From Bedellia somnulentella (Eukaryota; Arthropoda; Insecta; Lepidoptera; Bedelliidae): DNA of 64,000 nt. The stretch spans positions 19,624,873-19,688,872 of the forward strand of contig OY755173.1 in the NCBI GenBank assembly GCA_963576735.1, in the 5' to 3' direction. This document shows, in pieces, positions 53,761 to 62,962 of this stretch. Position 1 is the stretch's first letter. Every line of letters starts with the position of its first letter. The notes under the pieces are model-generated. The model was not told the DNA's origin and did not search any database. It was given only the letters and a program-made list of their open reading frames with translations. Position numbers and translations under genes: made by a program.

Positions 53761-53977
53761 GTTTTCACAGACTGTGAAAGGATTCATTCTTACGGTTAAA
53801 ATACAGAGGTCCTAGGTTCATATTGATTTGTATTACGTTTATTTCGGACATTGTAGGCTGCATAACCTACCCCGTAGCGTAAGATTAGGGGCGTGCGCGA
53901 TATAGAGGCATTTCATTATATAATCAAATTAGTAATGTAATATCTCTCACACTATCTATCTATATACTGTTATATTG

Positions 53978-54211
53978 CCGTGTAGTGCCGGCTTAGAATG
54001 TCTCTACCCCTTTCTACCCACGGGTGTAGTAAGAGGTGACTAAGGGTATTGGGGCTTTTTATTGGATTTTTGGGCGATGCGGTTGAAGACTACGACAACC
54101 TTTACTTCACCATCTTTTCCCCACTGAATTTTCCAAAAGTGGCTGAGAAAATTCTAATTCCTTGTCTCTGGCTACCCCCCTAGGGATTTATAGCAGTGAG
54201 TGAATGTATGT
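53978..54211 (+). mobile_element. RepA copy
   Basis: GCCGTGTAGTGCCGGCTTAG to GCAGTGAGTGAATGTATG. A short deletion lies in GAAGACTACGACAACC. Confidence 0.87.
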
Positions 54212-54244
54212 TAATATAGACTCATATTTCGGACTCTTGCGAAA

Positions 54245-54338
54245 AAATACTCACAGCCAAAAATCCAAAAAATTGGTAGCCAAAGCTTCAGAGCTAGATT
54301 CTCCTCAGCCACATTTGGAAGTTGATAGGTAACAAGAT
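54245..54338 (-). mobile_element. RepA tail half
   Basis: ATACTCACAGCCAAAAATCC to ATAGGTAACAAGATGG. A RepC foldback interrupts it at GGTAGAAAGAG. I do not find the head half beyond. Confidence 0.75.
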
Positions 54339-54636
54339 GGTAGAAAGAGTAAAAAAAGAATAAATAAAGGAAAGAAAATTTCGAAACTGGCGGGAATCGA
54401 ATCCGCGACCTCGGGTATACGCCCCGACGCTCTGCCAATTGAGCTACTGTGTCAATGGCTGCCAGCGCGAAATTCTTCTTTCCTTTATTTCTTTTACACG
54501 TTTAAGTAGTGTTTGCCTTTCCTGCCTCCGAATTTTTACTAATTCGGAGGTATATAGGTTTTATTCTTTATTTATTATTAATAATCCCCACAAGAGGTTT
54601 TCATGAACAAAAAGATGTAAATTACGGTAGAAAGAG
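54339..54636 (+). mobile_element. RepC foldback with 11 bp target duplication
   Basis: GGTAGAAAGAG at 54339-54349 and 54626-54636. Left arm (minus): truncated tail, tRNA-like head (about 54384-54454, B box GGATTCGATTCCCGC), leader. The middle holds a small hairpin CCTCCGAATT / AATTCGGAGG. Right arm (plus): tail only, complete through TAATAATCCCCACAAGAGG and AAAAAGATG. Confidence 0.85.
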
Positions 54637-54986
54637 ATCTAGAACCGTTATTTTAAACCAACACTTCACGATCCGTGATTACAATATTAAAAAACAAAGT
54701 AAAAACAATACTCTATGCTTACAAACATTATATGCATCTGGAACGATTCGATAATTGTATCGAGCAGGCATGCATAATCGATACGGAGTGTGAATCGAAT
54801 AAATCATATAAATCGATTGACGGTGTCGATACTAGTACCGATTGTGTTGTGCATTCTGTTTGTGATATTTGTGTTGCTGAGAATGCGGGAGGTCCTTTCG
54901 TACTATGAGACAACGTTGCGATCTTTACACTAGATTCTAGTAATGATGAATGGGTTATCTTACTAAGATAAGGCTTCAACACATAA
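54637..54986. other. Spacer
   Basis: Moderate-complexity sequence with CGAT-rich words. Overlapping frames of 75-95 codons on both strands show no domain. Confidence 0.4.
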
Positions 54987-55345
54987 CCATGACAGTCGAA
55001 TGGGTAGACCACCCGCCCGTCAAAACTGACAAACGTGAGTTCAAATCCCAGGTTGGCCCTACACCAATTTTTCGATTATAAAATCATATGTGTGGTTAAT
55101 TTATGATGGTGGTTAACGGTGAGAGAAAACATCATGAGAAAACCCATATGAGTAATTTGTACTTGGCCATGTGACACTGTATTCGTACAAAACGGCGATA
55201 TGCCTGCCCCTTATCACGTGAGCACACTGCCCAAGCAAAACGTGGGTACTCTGAACGCCAGGTGACAATGTCATGTGATGTTCAGAAGTATTAATACCTG
55301 TGCCATCGCTCGGGGATACGCGGCTTGAAAGTTTTAGTTCGAATT
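54987..55345 (+). mobile_element. RepB SINE, left of an inverted pair
   Basis: Full-length but diverged, with B box GAGTTCAAATCCCAGG. Body to GGGGATACGCGGCTTGAAAG. The TTATG tail is decayed. A minus-strand RepB follows after ~35 bp, tail to tail. Confidence 0.85.
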
Positions 55346-55377
55346 GAGTTTTAATAAAAATAACAAGAAAATCATAA

Positions 55378-55745
55378 CATAAACATAACATAACATAAAC
55401 GTTCACGCCGAATATCCCCGAAGGGGTTGGCAGAGGTACTAATACTTCTGAACATCACGTGACTTTGTCACCTGGTGTTCAGAGTACCCACGTTTTGCAT
55501 GGACAGTGTACTCACGTAATTGGGGGCAGGCCTATCGCCGTTTTGTACAAATACACTGTCACATGACTAAGTACAACTCAGTCATGTGGGTTTTCTCACG
55601 ATGTTTTCCCTCACCGCTAACAACCATGATAAATTAACCGCACATATGTCTTTAGAAAAGACAAATTGGTGTAGGCCCGACCCGGGATTTGAACACTAGT
55701 CGCTTGCACGTTAACCGGTGTTCTACCCATTGAGCTATCACGTCG
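55378..55745 (-). mobile_element. RepB SINE, full length
   Basis: Intact (CATAA)n tail, ACGTTCACGCC, body and tRNA head with B box complement GGGATTTGAACACTAG and A box complement CATTGAGCTATCAC. Better preserved than its inverted partner, so probably the later insertion. Confidence 0.92.
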
Positions 55746-56133
55746 TTTTAAATCATTTGTAATAACTAAAAATAAATAAAATAGGTACATTACATTTTTT
55801 ACTGTAACTATCAACAGCATATACGAAGCACCCCGAAATATATCCCAAAACGACATACACGGTTGGCAACCCCACAAAGCTCAGTATCATAAGTTTAAAT
55901 CAGTAACACAGTTATATAGTAAGCTCTCTGTATAAGTGCGCGCACGCATAGATAAGGGGGCGGCGATTGCACTGTTGTCTTAATTGTATGTGCGCTGCAG
56001 CCGTATTGCATTATCTATCTCGCTGATAGTATTCACGATACCCCTACTGCATTTATGTTACAATTATAAGCAACAGGTTCTTTTTAATCTTTGAGATTCA
56101 GGATTTATATTTGATGGTTATCTCAATGTCTTT
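55746..56133. other. Spacer
   Basis: GTGCGCGCACGCATAG near 55936 and a GC-richer patch to 56000. Nothing else recognised. Confidence 0.4.
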
Positions 56134-56145
56134 ACTCTTAAGATT

Positions 56146-56355
56146 ACATATATACATGTACTCACGGCTATAAATCCCTAGGAGGGGTAGCCAGAGCTAA
56201 GGAATTAGAAATTCCTCAGCCACTTTTGGAAAGTTGAGTAGGGAAAAGATGGTAAAGTAATGGTTGTTGGAGATGGGTTTCCAACCGAATCGCCCGAAAT
56301 TCCCTTAAAAGCCCCAATACCGTTAGTCGCCTCTTAGGTGCACCCATCGGTAGAA
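56146..56355 (-). mobile_element. RepA copy, 5'-truncated, with 12 bp target duplication
   Basis: ACTCTTAAGATT at 56134-56145 and 56356-56367. The element ends at CACCCATCGGTAGAA and lacks the first ~35 head bases. A truncated head inside an exact duplication is direct evidence for incomplete reverse transcription. Confidence 0.92.
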
Positions 56356-56368
56356 ACTCTTAAGATTG

Positions 56369-56567
56369 ATGAAAGTAAAGTTAATGTTAGCAGAGGACGA
56401 CCTCAGAGGACACATTTGAAGCAAATAGAGTGTGCTAAAAAAGGCAAGCGTCATATTATGAAGAACAAAAGAGCATGAATGAAAATGTTGATGGATGTGG
56501 ATGAAGCTGAGAGGTTTGCCATAGTGTAAGCCTACGCCAATGGGAACTAACGGCGTGAGTATATGTA
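56369..56567 (+). pseudogene. RepE: LINE end
   Basis: GTTAGCAGAGGACGACCTCA, ATGAAGAACAAAAGAGCATG, GATGGATGTGGATGAAGC, CCAATGGGAACTAACGGCGT. Several deletions break the frame, including loss of most of QDRTKWRS. Confidence 0.7.
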
Positions 56568-56571
56568 TCCC

Positions 56572-56680
56572 TATTTGAGGACATTCTCTATTTGATCTAC
56601 ATGCGTCCCCCATGGTCGTCCTCGACTGAAACTAATATTTCACCAATATACTTTCATCCATCCTCTCTTATTTATATGTA
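56572..56680 (-). pseudogene. RepE fragment
   Basis: CATTCTCTATTTGATCTACA, CCATGGTCGTCCTCGACTG, TCATCCATCCTCTCTTA. Inverted relative to the copy on its left. Confidence 0.6.
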
Positions 56681-57045
56681 TGTGACAAAGTTGACATAAC
56701 GGTGATACCAACCAAATGGCCTCGCTCAGAAAACTCATTGGACGTCAATGTTAGAAAATTACTTGATGACGTTCAGATAAATAATCGCAACAACATTTTC
56801 TTTAGCAAATTGCTCGTAAAATATAATGTGTCTTATTATTTAATGTAGCCTTCAGTTTAACGTTAAATGGAATATTACGACTGTGTTCCCATGAAGGGAT
56901 AGGCAGTTTCTATTCTATTCTTATTGGTGATCAAAATCCAAGGGTTTTGTATGGGCTTAAGAAGGTAGGGGTCTGAGGTATAAGAGGCCATGTCTAAAAA
57001 CGGCGTCTTCTTTTATTATTGTTTTTCATTTTTAAATTTGTAGGT
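56681..57045. other. Spacer
   Basis: TTCCCATGAAGGGATAGGCA near 56888 and AAGGTAGGGGTCTGAGGTAT near 56963 may be old RepE pieces. Confidence 0.35.
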
Positions 57046-57220
57046 GTCGGCTGAAAACCAGCGTGTCTTGGAATGGTCTGTGTACCGTTTCAGACACACA
57101 TGCTGAGCCGATAACCATTTTGGCAATAGGTTACTTGTTTTAACTTTTGTATTTTTTTGTTTTCGATGTGTTTTTTACTGTGTGTTGTTTTTTTTTTACC
57201 ATTTTGCCAAATAAATGTCT
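57046..57220 (+). repeat. RepG, LINE 3'-end-like
   Basis: GGCTGAAAACCAGCGTG and CACACATGCTGAGCC as at 38874, then a T-rich stretch and CCAAATAAATGTCTTTTAC, which looks like a polyadenylated LINE 3' end. Confidence 0.5.
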
Positions 57221-57265
57221 TTTACTTTTACTTACTTTAAAATATTAATGAATGTAGAGGATTAG

Positions 57266-57444
57266 GCATTGTTTTGCATGAAAACCTCATGTACAGATGA
57301 ATACGAATCAATTAAACAATTAAAAAATGTCGACATCAGCGGCACTTGAACCAACGACATCCGTGTACCCCGTCGTGTCGTCGTGCGATGTCGTGGGTTC
57401 GAATCCCGCTAGTGTCGAAAAATTTTATTTGCTTAATTGATTAG
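57266..57444 (-). mobile_element. RepC foldback, diverged
   Basis: Left arm (minus): complete tail GCATGAAAACCTCATG, then AATTAAACAATTAAAAAATG and half of the tRNA-like unit (CACTTGAACCAACG). Right arm (plus): GTGGGTTCGAATCCCGCTAG, GTGTCGAAAAATTTTATTTG, ending at GATTAG, just before where TAATAATCCCC should follow. Only GATTAG is seen as a possible flank duplication. Confidence 0.75.
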
Positions 57445-57447
57445 TAG

Positions 57448-57550
57448 TGTAGACGATGCTCAAGAAGTTTGACGGAATCGTACAAAATGGCAATCGATAG
57501 TCTCTATACCTACCCCAATGGGAAGTTGTGGCGTGATCACATGTATGTTA
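57448..57550 (+). pseudogene. RepE fragment
   Basis: GACGATGCTCAAGAAGTTTG, CGTACAAAATGGCAATCGAT, TACCCCAATGGGAAGTTGTG and GCGTGATCACATGTATG. Confidence 0.65.
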
Positions 57551-57920
57551 TATATGAATGCGTAATGCCAATAACAACAGCTGCTTACCTGAAACAAAAA
57601 AGGAACTTATTAAAATACAATTAAATTTTGTTTTAATATGTAAAGTTTGTTTTTAAACATCTATCATGGATAATATAATTATTTTTAAAATGTTAGTATA
57701 TATGACTTTCTTATTGGAACAGTCTATACAGATATAAAAACTAGAGAATAATTTATCTTCCCGTGTGAAGCTGGACCAGATCACTAGTGAGGTAAATAGT
57801 AAAATTCAATTACCTAAAAAAATAATTAAACACTGACGACATTAAACAGAGATAGCAACCAGAGTAAAACTGTATTTAATTCTTTGTTTTCATACAATGC
57901 TTTGGATAATGCCTTGTACC
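57551..57920. other. AT-rich spacer
   Basis: Nothing recognised. Confidence 0.45.
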
Positions 57921-58016
57921 TACATACATACATATACTCACGGCCTCGTATACCAAGAAGGGGTAGCCAGAGCTTCAGAGCTAGAAACTCGTCAGCCACA
58001 TTTTGAAGTTAAATTG
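57921..58016 (-). mobile_element. RepA, strongly 5'-truncated
   Basis: CATACATACATATACTCACG, stem GAGTTTCTAGCTC on the coding strand, ending at TTTTGAAGTTAAATTGG. Confidence 0.8.
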
Positions 58017-58371
58017 GCCAGCCTAAAACAGCAATTCACGTTGCCATTCTTAGATTTCTTTGATAGCAAGAAAAACCTTAAAAAACGTTACCGTGATGTC
58101 TAAATCTCGGATGACATCGATTCAATATAATCGAATACTATTTAAAAACCGATTCGAATCGTTTCCCATTGTAAATGTGTGTCAGTACCGACGGTATCAC
58201 ATGATCTATTGCTAAATTCGAAACAGGTATCATCGGATACTGGGAAATGTCAACACTGCCACCTGTCGACTAGATTTAACGGACTGTACAATCGTGAACA
58301 CAACTCACTTAAATTAATATATTAAATGGAGATAAACTTGAGAAAATCAATGTATATTGTGTACACTTATT
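58017..58371. other. Spacer
   Basis: Nothing recognised. Confidence 0.45.
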
Positions 58372-58381
58372 CAATATAACA

Positions 58382-58614
58382 TAACATAACATAAACGTTC
58401 ACGCCGTTTATCCCCGAAGGGGTTGGCAGAGGAACCAATACTCCTGAACTCACATAGCAAGCGCCATCTAGTTTCCAGAGAAGGTACCCACGTTTTGCTT
58501 AGACAGTGTACTCACGTGATAGGGGGCAGGCCTATCGCCGTTTAGTACGAATACACTGTCACATGACTAAGTACAACTCAGCCATGTGGGTTTCCTCACG
58601 ATGTTTTCCCTCAC
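58382..58614 (-). mobile_element. RepB SINE, 5'-truncated, with 10 bp target duplication
   Basis: CAATATAACA at 58372-58381 and 58615-58624. Ends at ATGTTTTCCCTCACC without the tRNA head. The body has a local substitution (CATAGCAAGCGCCATCTAG) replacing CATCACGTGACTTTG. It inserted next to the RepD piece on the right. Confidence 0.9.
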
Positions 58615-58621
58615 CAATATA

Positions 58622-58700
58622 ACACATATAAATAGCATCTAAATAAACGGGGATCGAACCCGCAACCTCCGGACTGGAAAGCTAGTCACCTATCTAAATC
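58622..58700 (-). mobile_element. RepD fragment with tRNA-like head
   Basis: ATATAAATAGCATCTAAATA, GGGGATCGAACCCGCAACC (B box complement), GCTAGTCACCTATC. Confidence 0.65.
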
Positions 58701-59068
58701 GTATCATTCTAGATAAACCTTTCTTCTTTCACTTAACATGAAATCATAATATTCAGCCAGCATAATGTTAATTAATATTAATGATCAGGAAGTAAGTTTT
58801 TATATTTTCGAAGTACTTTTCACGCGAACGAAAGCACTAAGCGCAACGAATATACAAGTTAATCAAACAGAGCACTTTTCTCAAACACAGTACAGTAAGA
58901 ACGAAAGAAGTGAGCGATTACCGTTACTGCTCAACATCTAACTGAACTTGTCCGATGATACCTCATTCACTAAGAGATGCGGCTAGCTTTTCGACGCACG
59001 CGCATCTTGTGTAGTAACACCATCATTTAAGAAGAGTACAGACAATTTACCAATTTACTTTACATTAC
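58701..59068. other. Spacer
   Basis: Nothing recognised. A few CpG-rich words near 58810-58990. Confidence 0.4.
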
Positions 59069-59166
59069 ACGTAGTATAAAACAGCTACCTCTTTCGCACT
59101 TACTTAGTATCATATACTTTTATCTCATTCCAACCGACAGAGTTTCGATAAAATAACGCCCGTGCT
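59069..59166 (-). mobile_element. RepF element, left end degraded
   Basis: CGCACTTACTTAGTATCATA to ATAACGCCCGTGCT. The left terminal repeat is not recognisable. Confidence 0.65.
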
Positions 59167-59737
59167 AGTTCTCCAGAAAGTTGGGTCAGTACTATTTTTT
59201 TATCTTACATGATATATTATATGATATAAGGCCTAAAGCTTTTAACCAACTAGAGTATTTTTTATAAAGTATTATTAGGTGTAATATTTGCACACCAGTG
59301 CAGACCAGAAATAGCATAACATAAGCAGATTTTGTTTTTTTTTACATAGCTTCTATAATTTTTGACGTCTTTTACGCTTACCAACAAAAAACTGATTAAT
59401 TGATAACTTAAATAATCCTGCTGTTTGGCAAATATATAAAGAACTTACACATGCTGCGTAAAAACTATAGAAGTATATTAACTTCCGTAGAAAGTAAAAT
59501 AATAAATATACCATGGTTACCGTACACCTTAAGCTACAGTAATAACAAAATGAACTATCAAAACCGCAAGATAGTTACAATAATGCCATCTATTATTATA
59601 ATCGAAAACGTTAGCGATCACTTTATTAAACAAACGGTTTTAAACCGTCGTCGGCGATTTAACAAAACCATTATATTGTCTCGAACAAACAAATCACTAA
59701 GAAGAAAAAATATGCTAAGTGCAGTGCATACTTTACA
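59167..59737. other. AT-rich spacer
   Basis: A 174-codon frame (59451-59975) runs through unique sequence and then antisense RepA. The unique part is Asn/Lys/Ile-rich with no domain, so it is not called. Confidence 0.4.
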
Positions 59738-59990
59738 ACATACATATACTCATACATATACTCACGGCTATAAATCCCTAGAAGGGGTAGCCAGAGCTAA
59801 CGAATTCGAAATTCCTCAGCCACTTTTGAAAGTTGCGTGGGGAAAAGATGGTAAAATAAAGGTTGTTGGTGATGGGTCTCCAACCGCATCGCCCAAAAAT
59901 CCCTTAAAAAGCCCCAATACCGTTAGTCGCCTCTTACGTACACCCACGGGGAGAAAAGCGGTAGTGCTGTTCTAAGCCGACACTACACAG
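59738..59990 (-). mobile_element. RepA copy
   Basis: Near-consensus minus-strand copy with a doubled tail start (CATATACTCATACATATACT). Its head complement runs directly into a RepF end. Confidence 0.9.
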
Positions 59991-60114
59991 CACGAGCGAC
60001 CTTTTAACTAGATATCACGTAATATAAAACAGCCATCTCTTTCGCACTTACTTAGTATCATATACTTTTATCTCATTCCAACCGACAGAGTGACGATAAA
60101 ATAACGCCCGTGCT
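59989..60114 (-). mobile_element. RepF element
   Basis: 126 bp, ends AGCACGAGCG and CGCCCGTGCT. Shares its central block almost perfectly with the 59069 copy 900 bp away. Confidence 0.75.
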
Positions 60115-60127
60115 AGCTTTACAAAAT

Positions 60128-60310
60128 CGACATATATACGTACTATACCCACGCCATTAGGTCTTATTTGGGTAGGCAGAGACTATCGATCGCAAAGTCT
60201 AGGCCCACTTACATCCATCAGTACTTTCATACATACCCTTTTATTATTTACATTTTGATTTTCTTCTCTACAGTCATTATCATCCACATTACATCTATAT
60301 CTCTTTTAAC
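60128..60310 (-). pseudogene. RepE remnant
   Basis: TACGTACTATACCCACGCCA, GGGTAGGCAGAGACTATCGA, ACATCCATCAGTACTTTCAT. It has lost the DRTKW codons. Confidence 0.6.
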
Positions 60311-60765
60311 TGTTCCTTAAAGGAAGAAACGTTAAACATTATATTGTATTAAAACAATTTAGATCAAAAACTCGTCAACAACATACAAATTACACAGTCA
60401 TAACACCGCGTTCGCTGTAATCGGTTAAAAGATCACTCGTAAAATAAGAAAGTGGTTTAACGTTTATGTCAAGAGAGTTGTTATAAAGACACTGTGGCAA
60501 TTATCGTCGTGTCAAATCTTATAAATATTTTTAACTGTTTATTATGATGAATATAATTTAAAATATTAACAAAAGAAATAACAGATGTTTCATCATTTAT
60601 TTCTTCTTGGCTAATGTTTTGGTACAAAACTGCAATATTTAGCTAAATAACAAAAACGAAACCATTAAAAAACCTAAGTTTTCTGGTAGGAAATAAATTA
60701 AATAAATAAATATATATATGTATATATAATTATTTTTCTTTGATATTGAAATTGATTAATTTACT
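60311..60765. other. AT-rich spacer
   Basis: Nothing recognised. Short AT dinucleotide runs near 60710. Confidence 0.45.
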
Positions 60766-60830
60766 AATAAATAAAGGAAATATAAATTACAACACCGGCG
60801 GTGATCGAACTCGCGTTCTTCGGGTAATTG
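60766..60830 (-). mobile_element. RepC fragment
   Basis: AATAAATAAAGGAAATATAA, ACACCGGCGGTGATCGAAC and CGCGTTCTTCGGGTA: truncated tail and 3' half of the tRNA unit. No second arm. Confidence 0.6.
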
Positions 60831-61084
60831 ATTTATCTAGTTTGTTGTCACTCAAGTCATTCTCACTGTAATATTATATATGTTTCTAAGACCTGAAGAG
60901 AACGGAAGAGCTCTTATCATCAGCTGGGAAAAGGCCAAAGCTGTCGACATAAATAAATAAATATATACGGACTTATTATGATACAGATCAATTTAGTCCC
61001 AAAGTAAGTACAATTTAATGACTTGTGGTATGGGATAGTAACTAAACGATATACTTAAGTTTCTACTTAAGTATTCTTCTTAAG

Positions 61085-61229
61085 TTGTACATACATATTT
61101 AAGTAATAGCAACTAGTTGCCCTCATGTTTGCTGTGCCCTAGCAGGGCGTCACTTGTACTATATCACTTTGTACCATCTACTTCACTTGTGACTTGCAAT
61201 AAATTTCTATTCTATTCTATTCTATTCTT
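61085..61229 (+). repeat. RepH: 3' end with (TTCTA)n tail
   Basis: GTTGCCCTCATGTTTGCTGT, GCCCTAGCAGGGC (a small hairpin), ACTTGCAATAAATTTC, then TATTC repeats at 61207-61229. It looks like the truncated 3' end of a SINE or LINE. No other copy here. Confidence 0.5.
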
Positions 61230-61241
61230 AAAATTTATATG

Positions 61242-61497
61242 CATACATACATACATACATATACTCACGGCCACCAATCCCAGGAAGGGGTAGCCAGAGC
61301 TAAAGAATTAGAAATTCCTCAGCCACTTTTGGAAGTTGCGTGGGGAAAAGATGGTGAATTAAAGGTTGTTGGTGATGGGTCTCCAACCACATCGCCCAAA
61401 AATCCCTTAAAAGCCCTAATACCTTTAGTCGCCTCTTACGTACACCCACCGGAAGAAATGGGGTAGTGCTACTCTAAACCGACACTACACGGCAAAT
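61242..61497 (-). mobile_element. RepA copy with 9 bp target duplication
   Basis: ATTTATATG at 61233-61241 and 61498-61506. Close to the consensus. Its antisense 75-codon frame is not taken as a gene. Confidence 0.9.
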
Positions 61498-61744
61498 ATT
61501 TATATGATACACATATAAATAACATTCAAGACTAAGAAACTGAAATGCATCTATACTAGGTGATGATTGAATTTACTGTTTTCAACAGAATTATCTGTGT
61601 CATACTTCGACTGCAAAAGGAGGTGTTAAAACATATAATCCTGGAAACCTTTTAACCTCAAGGAAGCCTTTTTCTAATGATGTTACGACGCAGCGTATAA
61701 CATGTTTAGCAACAACACTCTAGTTCGTAGTTAAACATAAACAT

Positions 61745-61909
61745 ACATACATTCATACTAATGAATAAAGAATAAATAAAGGAAAGAAAAAATTCGACAC
61801 AGGCGAGAAAAAAAATATTTTTCTTTCCTTTATTTATTCTTTATTTATTAGTAAAAATCCCCACATGAGATTTTCATGAACAAAAAGATTTAAAAAACAT
61901 ACATTCATA
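61745..61909 (+). mobile_element. RepC mini-foldback inserted in a RepA tail
   Basis: ACATACATTCATA at 61745-61757 and 61897-61909. The left arm is a truncated tail plus GACACAGGCG, the right arm a complete tail. Almost no tRNA sequence remains, so this is essentially two tails joined head to head. The target was the tail repeat of the minus-strand RepA that follows. Confidence 0.85.
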
Positions 61910-62141
61910 TACTCACGGCTATAAATCCCATGAAGGGGTAGCCAGAGCTAGGGAATTAGAAATTCCTCAGCCACTTTTGGAAGTTGCGTGGGGAAAAGAT
62001 GGTGAAATAAAGGTTTTTGGTGATGGGTCTCCAACCGCATCGCCCATAAATCCCTTAAAAGCCCTAACACCGTTAGTCGCCTCTTACGTACACCCACCGG
62101 AAGAAATGGGGTAGTGCTATTCTAAGCCGGCACTACACAGC
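61910..62141 (-). mobile_element. RepA copy
   Basis: TATACTCACGGCTATAAATC to CCGGCACTACACAGC. Its CATA tail was split by the RepC insertion on the left. Confidence 0.9.
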
Positions 62142-62207
62142 ATAATATACTAAACACAAACATAATATACTCAAATATATTATGCGTATATAAACACTTT
62201 TTACAGG

Positions 62208-62280
62208 TGTGTAGAGTCGGCTTAGAATAGTACTACCCCATTTTACCTATGGGTGAACGTAGGAGGCCAATAAAGGTTAA
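62208..62280 (+). mobile_element. RepA head fragment
   Basis: GTGTAGAGTCGGCTTAGAAT to GGAGGCCAATAAAGGTTAAG, ending where a RepC begins. Confidence 0.75.
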
Positions 62281-62392
62281 GAATCTTCGACTTCGGGGTT
62301 CGATTCCCGCCTGTGTCGATTTTTCCTTTATTTATTATTTATTAGTAATAATCCCCATATGAGGTTTTCATGAACAAAAAGATTTAAATCAC
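62281..62392 (+). mobile_element. RepC, 5'-truncated
   Basis: Starts within the tRNA unit (CTTCGGGGTTCGATTCCCGC), GTGTCG, then CCTTTATTTATTATTTATTA, GTAATAATCCCCATATGAGG and AAAAAGATTTAAA. A single arm with a complete tail. Confidence 0.8.
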
Positions 62393-62711
62393 ACGAGGGT
62401 CGTTAAAATATTGATCTGGATCTACGGAATAAGTTTCCCCAATGATATTAGATCTACAGTAATATGAACTATGCTCATTTCTTGCCGAATTCGGGTCATG
62501 CAAGTAAAAACCGGTATCTATGCGACGAAGCTTGTTAGCATTAATTCGCTAAATGTTTTTCCGCAAAATGCTAACATTTGTTCGCAGAAAACATTAGCCA
62601 CCCATCTTGTTTGTGAGAGCTCTTAAAAAGTCCAACATGATATCCGCTATATACCTGTCTCGACTTTGTTAATATTATAAACACATTCTGCATCTATTAT
62701 ATACATATTCT
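62393..62711. other. Spacer
   Basis: TTAGCATTAATTCGC and ATGCTAACATTTGTTCGC give a locally repetitive, hairpin-prone stretch near 62530-62600. Confidence 0.35.
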
Positions 62712-62962
62712 GCCGTGTAGTGCCGGTTTAGAATAGCACTACCCCATTTCTTCCGGTGGGTGTACGTAAGAGGCGACTAACGGTATGGGGCTATTAAGGG
62801 ATTTTTGGGCGATACGGTTGGAGACCCATCACCAACAACCTTTATTTTTACTATCTTTTCCCTACTCAAATTTCCAAAAGTGGCTGAGGAATTTCTGATT
62901 GTTTAGCTCTTCTCTTCCCTTCTAGGGATTTATAGCCGTGAGTATATGTATGTATGTATGTA
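62712..62962 (+). mobile_element. RepA copy
   Basis: GCCGTGTAGTGCCGGTTTAG to GCCGTGAGTATATGTATG with four TATG units. A RepB head follows immediately. Confidence 0.9.

Larger units (their letters stand above)
60940..61542 (-). mobile_element. RepD copy split by later insertions
   Basis: Pieces at 60940-61075 (AATAAATATATACGGACTTA to AACTAAACGATATAC) and 61500-61542 (TATGATACACATATAAATAA). RepH and a RepA lie between them. The tRNA head is missing. Confidence 0.65.

Noticed and set aside
54675..55012. Overlapping frames on both strands
   Set aside because: Mirror-image frames in a repetitive CGAT-rich stretch. No domain and no repeat relation.
59451..59975. 174-residue frame
   Set aside because: A compositionally biased unique part fused to antisense RepA.
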